A stretch of DNA of 7,176 nucleotides, taken from contig JACQPI010000162.1 in the NCBI GenBank assembly GCA_016207585.1, forward strand, positions 1 through 7,176, read 5' to 3'. The translations under genes and the position numbers were made by a program. Every line of letters begins with the position of its first letter. The stretch's first letter is position 1. The DNA comes from Elusimicrobiota bacterium. GTDB taxonomy: Bacteria > Elusimicrobiota > Elusimicrobia > UBA1565 > JACRDR01. The notes beneath the pieces are model-generated. The model saw nothing but the letters and a program-made list of their open reading frames with translations. It searched no databases and was not told where the DNA came from. Positions 1 to 5,556 of the stretch are shown here, in pieces.

Positions 1-69
1 ATCAACATCAGGCGGGACCCATTTCATGGGGACTGGAATTATACAATCCGCCCGAAGCACAACCGCTAA
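1..69 (+). CDS. C-terminal end of a probable ISAzo13-type transposase (partial)
   Basis: Reading from base 1 in the first frame gives 22 codons ending at TAA (67-69). The peptide contains RDPFHGDWNYTIRP followed by a basic tail. A short basic C-terminus with a W-N-Y-T-I core after F-H-G matches my recollection of ISAzo13/Rhodopirellula-type DDE transposases, which would cut and join DNA for an insertion sequence. The catalytic residues would lie upstream of the window, so the family call rests on this tail alone. In support, the A/T-rich stretch just after the stop (81-90) contrasts with the GC-rich surroundings, as an IS end might. It could instead be the end of an unrelated protein. Confidence 0.45.
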   Translation: MNIRRDPFHGDWNYTIRPKHNR

Positions 70-165
70 GATCGTGTCAGTTATTTTTTAACGGATGCTT
101 ACGAAGAAGGATTTAACGCGCTGAATATCCTGCTTCGGAACCGCTGGGAGGCGCATGCGTTACAG
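70..165 (+). other. Probable IS end plus 5' coding remnant of the following gene
   Basis: The frame used by the next gene stays open from base 70, right after the transposase-like stop, through to its first usable start (GTG 166). From about base 94 the translation looks like real protein (TDAYEEGFNALNILLRN and onward), with codon use like the gene downstream. No in-frame ATG, GTG or TTG exists between 70 and 165. The A/T-rich bases 77-92 are the likely terminus of the insertion sequence. I infer that the transposon joined the body of a longer gene here. A 10-codon ATG ORF in another frame (95-124) looks insignificant. No promoter or terminator was recognised. Confidence 0.4.
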
Positions 166-1122
166 GTGATCCTGGTAGAAGGCTATACGGAATACAGGAC
201 CCGGCAGGCCCTATTCGAGATTTTGGCGGATGGCCGCGGCGAAAGGAACGGCTTCGCCGCGAGCGAATTGAAAAATTTCTCGCGACGCTACGGTTCCAAG
301 AATCTATCGGGGATGGGGACCCGGCTGCGCGCGGACTTCGAAAAGGCGCCTTATCATCCCTACGTTCAATTCGTCAAAGAGCTGATCATCCAAATGGGCG
401 GTCTTCAACCCGTGGAAGATTTCGTGTCTCGAGGGAACATCTCGGGGATATCCCAGGCGATCGGCATGAAAAATCTGCTGCGCATCGCGAAATGGGCCGG
501 AATCTATGGAAGATACGCGGGCTTCGAGTCGGACTTGGAATCAACGTCCCTGTCGGAAGAAGCGCAAGCCGCTCACTGGATACGCCTGCCGGAGTGGATG
601 GGAACACAGGCGCGCAACGTCGTTTCGGGCCGCCGGGCCTGGACGGACCCGCAATTGACGGAGTGGAACAAGGACATTTCGCTGATCCTGGGAGATATAC
701 GAAACCAGGCTGTCTCTATGACGCCGACGCAGCGATCGGCCTTCGCGCAAGAACTTCGCTCGCGCAGCGCGGGATATGACTGGGGATATCCAGAAACGCG
801 CCGGAAGTTCCGCCGCGACCTCGCCGAGATCGCCGCCGGAGTCGCCAATCATCCCTTCGGCCTCTGGCGGCAAGTCCGGGCGCGCTATCGGCCCATTCTC
901 ACGACATTCCATAACCGGATGCAGCTGATCGTATCGCTTGCGGCAACGCCGTTTTGGATGTCCGTTCTCAATTTGCATATTGATCCTCCGGCACACTACG
1001 CGTTCATTTATGCCGCGACTTTTCTCTCATGGACTTTGCCGGTATCTTTTCTTTCTGTGGAAGCGACGTTGCTGGTCAACCGGCTCTGGAACCATTCCCA
1101 GCTATTGCGCATCTACGATTGA
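166..1122 (+). CDS. Unrecognised protein with two C-terminal membrane segments, possibly 5'-truncated
   Basis: The 318-residue product is not one I recognise. Residues 1-250 are soluble-looking, rich in Arg, Trp and Tyr and probably mainly helical. Two hydrophobic segments follow at about 252-270 and 277-303, ending in a short polar tail. That suggests a C-terminally membrane-anchored cytoplasmic domain or a hairpin anchor. The GTG start is only the first available one: a GGGAGG lies 14 bases upstream (146-151), too far for a normal ribosome site, and coding-like sequence continues upstream without a start codon. The true protein was therefore probably longer, and this copy may be a remnant left by an insertion sequence. 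It ends 20 bases from the convergent DUF192 gene. Its base composition looks slightly less GC-rich than the neighbouring operon. No enzymatic motif was seen. Confidence 0.6.
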   Translation: MILVEGYTEYRTRQALFEILADGRGERNGFAASELKNFSRRYGSKNLSGMGTRLRADFEKAPYHPYVQFVKELIIQMGGLQPVEDFVSRGNISGISQAIGMKNLLRIAKWAGIYGRYAGFESDLESTSLSEEAQAAHWIRLPEWMGTQARNVVSGRRAWTDPQLTEWNKDISLILGDIRNQAVSMTPTQRSAFAQELRSRSAGYDWGYPETRRKFRRDLAEIAAGVANHPFGLWRQVRARYRPILTTFHNRMQLIVSLAATPFWMSVLNLHIDPPAHYAFIYAATFLSWTLPVSFLSVEATLLVNRLWNHSQLLRIYD

Positions 1123-1142
1123 AGTCGCGCGAGAAGGCTCCT

Positions 1143-1673
1143 TTATTCCGCGGGAATCGCGACGTCGAAAAAAAGCGCCCGGCCCGCTTTAAGGCCATAT
1201 TTGGACGCGGCGCCCGCGGGAAGCTCCAGCACGTATTGCCCCACGCCGCCGCGGCGCGCGATGTTGGGCTCCGGAGTGTCGGGGGAGGACCGCGGGACGT
1301 TCTCGTGGATCACGGTGACGCGTTTCTTGCCGTCGATAAAGAGCATGTCCAAATCGACCCACGTATTCTTCATCCAGAACTGCATGCCGCCCTCGTTGGA
1401 AAAAACGAAGAGCATCCCGTAATCGGCCGGGAGCGAGTCCCGGAACATGAGGCCGATCTCGCGCGTCTTTGGGGTGCGCGCGACGTCGACCGTGATCGTC
1501 TTGCCGTCGGGAAACCGAAGCGATGCCGTCGGGAGTTTGTGGGGGGAAGCCTCGGCCATCGAAGGGACGGATTCCGGAGGCGCGCCGGACTTCGATCCGC
1601 ACCCCGCCGCACAAAATATCAAGCTACCAAGAAAAAAGAGAAGCAACATCTTGCTCGTGGCATGCTCGGTCAT
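1143..1673 (-). CDS. DUF192 family lipoprotein
   Basis: This is a 176-residue DUF192 (PF02643) protein, a small beta-rich exported family of unknown biochemical role. A lipoprotein signal covers residues 1-25, with hydrophobic core MLLLFFLGSLIF and lipobox-like A-A-G-C at Cys25 (the -3 position is Ala rather than the usual Leu). A short Ser/Pro linker follows. The domain (about 50-175) shows the family signature: R71 with GLM and R78, GMLF 86-89, FWMKNT 99-104, and LDMLFID 108-114. Length is normal for the family with a signal peptide. GGAGG four bases before the ATG supports this start; Met9 is a possible alternative. It is last in the minus-strand operon, 34 bases after the preceding stop. 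The family is certain from the motifs; lipid attachment is inferred. Confidence 0.93.
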   Translation of the reverse strand: MTEHATSKMLLLFFLGSLIFCAAGCGSKSGAPPESVPSMAEASPHKLPTASLRFPDGKTITVDVARTPKTREIGLMFRDSLPADYGMLFVFSNEGGMQFWMKNTWVDLDMLFIDGKKRVTVIHENVPRSSPDTPEPNIARRGGVGQYVLELPAGAASKYGLKAGRALFFDVAIPAE

Positions 1674-1707
1674 AAAACCTCCACAAACGTATCCAAACCC
1701 TCCACCG

Positions 1708-2412
1708 CTACGGGACGTCCTCCGGCTTCATCCCGGGGAGCCCCTCGGGCGAGGCCGGCTGGGGTCCGGATTTCTTTCTCGGCGGCGGGGCCGCGGGAGT
1801 CGGAACCCGCGCTTTCGGAACGTAAGGCGCTGATGCGGACTCCGCCGGCGCGCCGGCCGCGACGGTCAATATCCTGGGATAGAACGATTCGATCCGTTTC
1901 TCCATCTCGAGGGATTCATCATAGACCCAGTCATAGTCCGTCTGATGTTCCTCGGCCAGGCTCCGCAGGGATTTTCCCTTTTCCCGCGCCTCGACGAACT
2001 TCTTCAAAGACACCCCGGAACGCCGGGAGAGAATGATCAGCTGAAACAGCTCCAGCTTGTACGTGCCGCGCCGCAGCATCTGCGAGAGATCGAAAGCCGG
2101 GGTGGCGCTCGATATCTGCAGTTCAAGCCAGGCGGTCGTATCGAAGGCGAGGCTCGTCGCCAAGGCCAAGGGAAGGATGGGCTGTTTCTGAGGGGGCTCC
2201 CTATCTCCCGAGAGAAAAGTGTCCGGCCCGACCATCGCGCCGACATCCACTTGCGCCCTTAGCGACGACGGAAAGCAAAGTACCGTTGCACACAGGAAAT
2301 AGAAGGACCGCGCGCGGAAACCGCCTTGGCTCCTCGTCGAACAGCGACATGCATACCGACTATGGCCGGCCATAGTTCGCTGATTTTCCCCGATTACCAG
2401 ATGTCTATGCAT
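1708..2412 (-). CDS. Exported protein of unknown function with Pro/Ala-rich tail
   Basis: This is a 234-codon reading frame whose first ATG overlaps the pcm stop by 8 bases. A hydrophobic stretch at residues 37-47 ends in Ser-Ser-Leu-Arg-Ala, a credible signal peptidase site after Ala53, giving a mature protein that starts Gln-Val-Asp-Val-Gly. The n-region before it is long (36 residues), so the true start may be Met14 (ATG at 2373-2371), which still leaves a 22-residue basic n-region. The mature part has a hydrophobic patch at 79-102, a charged helical region at 108-178 (with SLKKFVEAREKG and SLAEEHQTDYDWVY), and a Pro/Ala/Lys-rich disordered tail from about 187. The helical region faintly recalls short helix-turn-helix-like repeats, but I cannot assign a family. 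Neither start has a good Shine-Dalgarno sequence, consistent with translational coupling to pcm. Confidence 0.75.
   Translation of the reverse strand: MHRHLVIGENQRTMAGHSRYACRCSTRSQGGFRARSFYFLCATVLCFPSSLRAQVDVGAMVGPDTFLSGDREPPQKQPILPLALATSLAFDTTAWLELQISSATPAFDLSQMLRRGTYKLELFQLIILSRRSGVSLKKFVEAREKGKSLRSLAEEHQTDYDWVYDESLEMEKRIESFYPRILTVAAGAPAESASAPYVPKARVPTPAAPPPRKKSGPQPASPEGLPGMKPEDVP
2359..2376. repeat. 18-bp perfect palindrome near the start of the exported-protein gene
   Basis: ACTATGGCCGGCCATAGT equals its own reverse complement. It lies 29 bases downstream of the pcm stop, and its minus-strand ATG (2373-2371) is the candidate Met14 start of the exported protein. As DNA it could be bound by a dimeric protein. 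As RNA its loop-less form would hairpin poorly but could pair between transcripts. No second copy was seen in the window. Confidence 0.6.
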
Positions 2413-3106
2413 CGCCCATGGGCCGATACAACGCGGCGGGAACGTCGTGAGCCTGCACGAAGAGGACGTCCATCAGTTCTCTCGTTTCAAATCCTCCGCG
2501 CGTCCGTTCCATCTCGATGAGCTTCTGGCCGCCGGGAGGGCCTACCGGCGCGAGACATACGCCGGAAACCCCCAGTTGGTTCAACAGCTCCCGCGGGACT
2601 TCATCCACCGCCGCGGTCAAGACGATTCGATCGAACGGAGCCGCCTCCGGCCAGCCCGACAGACCGTCCCCGACCCGAAAATGGACGTTCGGAACTTTCA
2701 AATCCTCCAGCAAAAGCGCCTTGACCCGCTCCGAAAGCAAGGGCTCGACTTCGACCGTGAAGACCTCTTTCACCAGCCTGGAGAGGAGCGCGGTCTGATA
2801 GCCGGAACCGGTGCCGATTTCCAGCACCTTTTTGTCCGGCGTTCCGAGGCCCGCCTGGGACTTCCCGTCCGGCGCCAGGAGCCTCTCCAGCATGTAAGCC
2901 ACGATGAAGGGCTGGGAAATCGTCTGATCCAGGCCGATGGGCACAGGACGGTCCTCATAGGCTTGATCCCGCGAAACGGAGCCGACGAAAAGATGGCGGG
3001 GCACCTCTTTCATCGCGGTCAAGACCGCGGGGGCGCGCACGCCGCGCGCCTCGATCTGCTCGCGGATCATCCGCTCCCGCGGTTCCTTCCAAGGATCAGC
3101 GGTCAT
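2405..3106 (-). CDS. pcm: Protein-L-isoaspartate O-methyltransferase
   Basis: The enzyme uses S-adenosylmethionine to methylate the side-chain carboxyl of isoaspartyl (and D-aspartyl) residues in aged proteins, starting their conversion back to normal L-Asp. The 233 residues carry the family landmarks: PIGLDQTISQP at 56-66 (TISQP holds the active-site Ser), the SAM-binding motif VLEIGTGSGYQTALL at 94-108, the acidic end of the next strand (E119/E121), GDG at 146-148, and PFDRIVLTAA at 157-166. A bacterial Pcm such as that of E. coli is 208 residues. The extra length is partly a loop of about ten residues before the SAM motif (around 80-91) and partly N-terminal. No signal peptide is seen, so it is cytoplasmic. 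Its ATG overlaps the stop of the upstream gene as ATGA and its end overlaps the next frame by 8 bases, so it is mid-operon. Confidence 0.95.
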   Translation of the reverse strand: MTADPWKEPRERMIREQIEARGVRAPAVLTAMKEVPRHLFVGSVSRDQAYEDRPVPIGLDQTISQPFIVAYMLERLLAPDGKSQAGLGTPDKKVLEIGTGSGYQTALLSRLVKEVFTVEVEPLLSERVKALLLEDLKVPNVHFRVGDGLSGWPEAAPFDRIVLTAAVDEVPRELLNQLGVSGVCLAPVGPPGGQKLIEMERTRGGFETRELMDVLFVQAHDVPAALYRPMGDA

Positions 3107-4698
3107 GGTGTTCCGGGCTCCGGCAGGGAACGGAAATGCCTTGCCGCCTCACGGGCCGCCCGCATCCAGTCCAGCGTGGAGTAAGGCCCCAAGCGCCCCC
3201 ACAAGGCGCGCTCCAGATCATGGATAAAGAGCCCCGCCGCCGGCCCGTCCCGGTAAATATGCTCCGCGGCCCTATTGCTACGATACAAAAATTCACCCGG
3301 CCCGCGCGGGGACCGCTGATGCAACGGCCAATCGACCACGTCGCCGACCAGAAGTTGGACGTCGCCGCGGCGCACGTACGAATGCCAGGCGCGCATCATC
3401 GCATCGAATTGGACCGCGTCCGCCTCATAGAGCATGAGCGCGTCGGCGTCGATCCCCGCGTCGTTGAACATCGCGACGTCCTGCCCGTGGTGCCAGCCCT
3501 TGTCCCATGTCAGGGTGAACGCCCACAACGGCTTGGCATCGCCCAGCTCGTTTTTGATCTTGCGCACGATCAAGGCCGTGCGGTGGGCCCGCCACCACTG
3601 CCACGCGTCGATGAAGGCGGCGTCCCGGCGCATGATCCGCTTGCGCGCGAACCAAACGACGCGCTCCTCGCGGGTCAAACGCTCCCACTCGGGCGGGGGC
3701 CGCACCCCCGGCATTTCGTCGATAAAATCCTCCGCCAGTTCGTCGCCGCCCAGAGCGTTGCGGATATAATCCAGTCCGAGATAGTCCACCTCCGGGACAT
3801 CCCTGAAACGCTTCAGAAGGTCCGCGATGTCCTGAGGCCGCTTGCGATCGCGCAGGCTGATGGCTCGCGTGTAGACGGACCGGCCCTCCTGGACCTCCTG
3901 CGCGTACTCGTAACGCGCGAGGCGGTTTTGGGACATCGTCAGGTAGCTTATCTCCCAGACGCCGAACTTGAGTCCGCGCCGACGGCACTCGCGCGCCAGT
4001 TCCGGGATGAGCCCGAAATTGTAGGTGACCCAGATGTCTCCCGGCTTCTGGCCGGGCGTCTGGCCCGCCAGGATCCAGAAGGCATCCGCCTCCACATATT
4101 CGGCCCAGTCGATCATCCCGCGCCAATCGCGGATCCGGCCGTCGGGCGCCTTGATCTTCATCCCGGCGAGCGATTTGGCGGTCTCCATCGTCAACACGAC
4201 GAAGCGGCGCGGCAGCGGGCGGGGTTTGCGATGAACGATCCTGAAAGGCGCCGTCTCGATCCGGGATTCGATCTCCGCAGGCAAGGGAGCGCCGCCTCTT
4301 TCCGCGGCGTCGACCAGGACCGGGACGTACTCTCCTTCCGGGGCGTTCCAAGGGCAGGGCCACTTCCCGATGAAGACCCGCCGCGCCGCGTCCCAGCGCA
4401 GATCCACCTCGCTCAGGTTCGCGATCGTCGTGATCGGGACTCCGTCTCGAAGGACTCTCGCGCGCATGGGCGCCCGTTTCCAGCTCGTTTCCAGCGCGAC
4501 GTCGCGCGTGCGCAGGCGCAACTCCACGAACTCGTACCGATAATAGGCGGCTTTGACCGTATCCAGCCTCACCGCCAATTTCCAATGATGGTAGGTCCGC
4601 CACGCCAAGAAGACGCAGGCGTAAAACGCCAGAACCGCCGAGAACAGGTTCAGCGGCTGCCGATTTAGAGCTATGAACGACTGTCGGTTTCGAGCCAT
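3103..4698 (-). CDS. Membrane-anchored TIM-barrel glycoside-hydrolase-like protein
   Basis: This 531-residue protein has one N-terminal membrane segment (about 17-34, LFSAVLAFYACVFLAW) preceded by basic residues, which predicts an N-in anchor with the rest outside the cytoplasm. Residues about 55-155 look like a beta-sandwich (alternating hydrophobic strands, DGVPITT, APEGEYVPVLVD). Residues about 165-525 resemble a (beta/alpha)8 barrel of the GHL10/DUF187-type or related glycoside hydrolases. VDYLGLDYIRN (304-314) recalls the LDYIRYP strand of that group, and ALMLYEAD (420-427) could be a later strand carrying an acidic residue. D310 and E425 are my candidate catalytic residues. This is remote pattern similarity, not a firm family match, and the substrate is unknown. 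The ATG overlaps the end of dtd by 28 bases, has no Shine-Dalgarno sequence, and is the only start before the membrane segment, so coupled translation is likely. Confidence 0.7.
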   Translation of the reverse strand: MARNRQSFIALNRQPLNLFSAVLAFYACVFLAWRTYHHWKLAVRLDTVKAAYYRYEFVELRLRTRDVALETSWKRAPMRARVLRDGVPITTIANLSEVDLRWDAARRVFIGKWPCPWNAPEGEYVPVLVDAAERGGAPLPAEIESRIETAPFRIVHRKPRPLPRRFVVLTMETAKSLAGMKIKAPDGRIRDWRGMIDWAEYVEADAFWILAGQTPGQKPGDIWVTYNFGLIPELARECRRRGLKFGVWEISYLTMSQNRLARYEYAQEVQEGRSVYTRAISLRDRKRPQDIADLLKRFRDVPEVDYLGLDYIRNALGGDELAEDFIDEMPGVRPPPEWERLTREERVVWFARKRIMRRDAAFIDAWQWWRAHRTALIVRKIKNELGDAKPLWAFTLTWDKGWHHGQDVAMFNDAGIDADALMLYEADAVQFDAMMRAWHSYVRRGDVQLLVGDVVDWPLHQRSPRGPGEFLYRSNRAAEHIYRDGPAAGLFIHDLERALWGRLGPYSTLDWMRAAREAARHFRSLPEPGTP

Positions 4699-5168
4699 AG
4701 GGTGACGGGCCCGTCGTTGACGAGTTCGACCTCCATGCGCGCGCCGAATTCCCCGGTCTGGACGGGAACCTCCAAGACGCGCAGCGCCTGCACGAAGCTC
4801 TCGTAGAGCGGACGCGCCCGCTCCGGCTCCATCGCACCGGCGAAATCGGGTCGGCGACCCTTGCGACAGTCTCCATACAGCGTGAATTGGCTGACGACCA
4901 GCGCCTCCCCGCCGACGTCCTTGAGGGAGCGGTCAAATTTGCCGGAGTCGTTGGAGAATATGCGCAGGCCGGCGCATTTTTCGGCCAACCGCCGCGCCGC
5001 CGGAGGCTCGTCGGCCGCCCCGACCCCGAGGAAAATCACCACCCCGCGACCGATGGAACGCGCCGCTGGAGGAACCGAGGCGCCGGGCGGGAGATACCGG
5101 CGGGCAGGGTGTGCTCCCTCCGGAAAACGCACGTGCGCGCGCAGAACGCGTTGGACCAAAGCTCTCAT
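4671..5168 (-). CDS. dtd: D-aminoacyl-tRNA deacylase
   Basis: The enzyme hydrolyses D-amino acids (and glycine) mischarged onto tRNA, recycling the tRNA and keeping D-residues out of proteins. Family motifs are clear: MRALVQRV at the N-terminus, IGRGVVIFLGV at 39-49, SQFTLYGD at 93-100 (equivalent to the catalytic SQFTLAAD region), VQTGEFGARMEVELVNDGP ending in the Gly153-Pro154 cis-proline motif that enforces chirality selection, then VT. At 165 residues it is about 20 longer than the E. coli enzyme (145). About 16 of these form a Pro/Ala/Arg-rich insertion around residues 14-38, between the first two conserved strands, with a few more at the C-terminus. AGGAGG three to four bases before the ATG confirms the start. 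It is first in the minus-strand operon and faces the RAM-domain gene across a 60-base gap. Confidence 0.95.
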   Translation of the reverse strand: MRALVQRVLRAHVRFPEGAHPARRYLPPGASVPPAARSIGRGVVIFLGVGAADEPPAARRLAEKCAGLRIFSNDSGKFDRSLKDVGGEALVVSQFTLYGDCRKGRRPDFAGAMEPERARPLYESFVQALRVLEVPVQTGEFGARMEVELVNDGPVTLWLETDSRS

Positions 5169-5171
5169 GGC

Positions 5172-5177
5172 CCTCCT
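5172..5177 (-). promoter_or_regulatory. Ribosome binding site of dtd
   Basis: A perfect AGGAGG on the minus strand ends three bases before the next-to-start positions of dtd (ATG at 5168-5166). It is the strongest ribosome site in the minus-strand operon, which fits dtd being the first gene. Confidence 0.7.
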
Positions 5178-5182
5178 ATTTT

Positions 5183-5213
5183 AGTATACTGACGGCGTTC
5201 GCCGCGCTGTAAA
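5183..5213 (-). promoter_or_regulatory. Candidate promoter for the dtd operon
   Basis: On the minus strand, TTTACA (5213-5208, five of six matches to TTGACA) is followed after 19 bases by TATACT (5188-5183, five of six matches to TATAAT). The spacer is two bases longer than ideal, and the predicted start near 5176 would fall in the dtd ribosome site, so the assignment is weak. The -10 lies in the palindrome AGTATACT (5183-5190), so the same hexamer reads on the plus strand and could serve the divergent gene; no plus-strand -35 was found. A small inverted repeat, CGGCG-TT-CGCCG, sits inside the spacer (5193-5204). Confidence 0.3.
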
Positions 5214-5215
5214 TT

Positions 5216-5220
5216 AGGAG
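5216..5220 (+). promoter_or_regulatory. Ribosome binding site deciding the RAM-protein start
   Basis: AGGAG lies eight bases before ATG 5229, an ideal distance. A TTG at 5223 in the same frame is only two bases away and too close, so the protein should start at 5229. Confidence 0.7.
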
Positions 5221-5228
5221 AATTGCTT

Positions 5229-5462
5229 ATGGTCACTGGACTGGTGCTGGTTCGGTTGGGCGCCGGGAAAGAGAAGCAGGCCTTGACCCGCATCAAGGAG
5301 ATCAAGGGGGTTTCGCACGTTTCGGCCGTGTTCGGCCGCTGGGACCTCGTGCTCGATATGGAAACGGAGGATTTACGAAGCCTTTCCGAAGCGGTCGTCA
5401 GCAAGATACGCGCCATTCCGGGGGTCGAATCCACCGAGTCTCTCATCACCACCTCCATCTAG
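5229..5462 (+). CDS. Stand-alone Lrp/AsnC-type ligand-binding (RAM) domain protein
   Basis: This is a 77-residue protein (start ATG 5229) that is entirely a RAM/AsnC_trans_reg domain (PF01037), with a beta-alpha-beta-beta-alpha-beta layout. Strand GLVLVRLGAG (4-13), helix KEKQALTRIKEI, strand VSHVSAVFG, strand WDLVLDMETED, helix LRSLSEAVVSKI and last strand VESTESLITTS can all be read. The G-R/K-W/Y-D motif (GRWD, about 36-39) is typical of these domains. In full Lrp/AsnC regulators this domain binds amino acids and mediates octamer assembly, next to a DNA-binding helix-turn-helix. Here there is no helix-turn-helix, so it cannot bind DNA in the usual way. Such stand-alone versions are known and may sense amino acids or partner with a full regulator. 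It precedes the oppDF peptide-importer ATPases, a fitting but unproven context. Confidence 0.9.
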   Translation: MVTGLVLVRLGAGKEKQALTRIKEIKGVSHVSAVFGRWDLVLDMETEDLRSLSEAVVSKIRAIPGVESTESLITTSI

Positions 5463-5487
5463 CGCCGGAAGCCCGAACCCCGGCGCT
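5461..5487 (+). repeat. Stem-loop at the RAM gene stop codon
   Basis: AGCGCCGG (5461-5468) and CCGGCGCT (5480-5487) form a perfect eight-base-pair GC-rich stem with an 11-base loop. It begins within the RAM gene's stop codon and ends nine bases before the first ATG of the oppD frame. No T-run follows (GAGCTTGCG), so it is not a canonical intrinsic terminator. It could be an mRNA-stabilising element, a partial attenuator, or a factor-dependent pause site. Confidence 0.5.
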
Positions 5488-5556
5488 GAGCTTGCGATGC
5501 CGAGCGGCACGACACCCCTGAAACCGGCCCCGGACCCGCGCGGCGCCTCCCCGTCC

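Noticed and set aside
1145..1157. ATTCC-GCG-GGAAT inverted repeat at the end of the DUF192 gene
   Set aside because: It is short and within the last codons of the gene; too little to call an operator or terminator.
1124..1163. GTCGCG...CGCGAC inverted repeat between the convergent genes as a terminator
   Set aside because: The stem is only six base pairs with a 28-base loop and no T-run; it could arise by chance in GC-rich DNA.
1029..2036. A 335-codon plus-strand frame opposite the DUF192 and exported-protein genes
   Set aside because: The DUF192 signature on the minus strand is unmistakable, and the plus-strand translation is low-complexity and basic.
3136..4668. A 510-codon open frame on the plus strand opposite the barrel-protein gene
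   Set aside because: It lies entirely antisense to a gene with a membrane anchor, domain-like pattern and operon overlaps. Its translation is rich in Arg, Pro, Asp and His in the way GC-rich antisense frames usually are, with no recognisable motif.
3425..4936. A 503-codon minus-strand frame overlapping dtd and the barrel-protein gene
   Set aside because: It is an out-of-frame shadow. Its translation is Arg/Gly/Ala/Ser-rich and lacks domain structure, while dtd motifs lie in the other frame.
5210..5215. TAAATT as a plus-strand -10 for the RAM gene
   Set aside because: It matches TATAAT at only four of six positions, has no -35 at a suitable distance, and lies next to the ribosome site.
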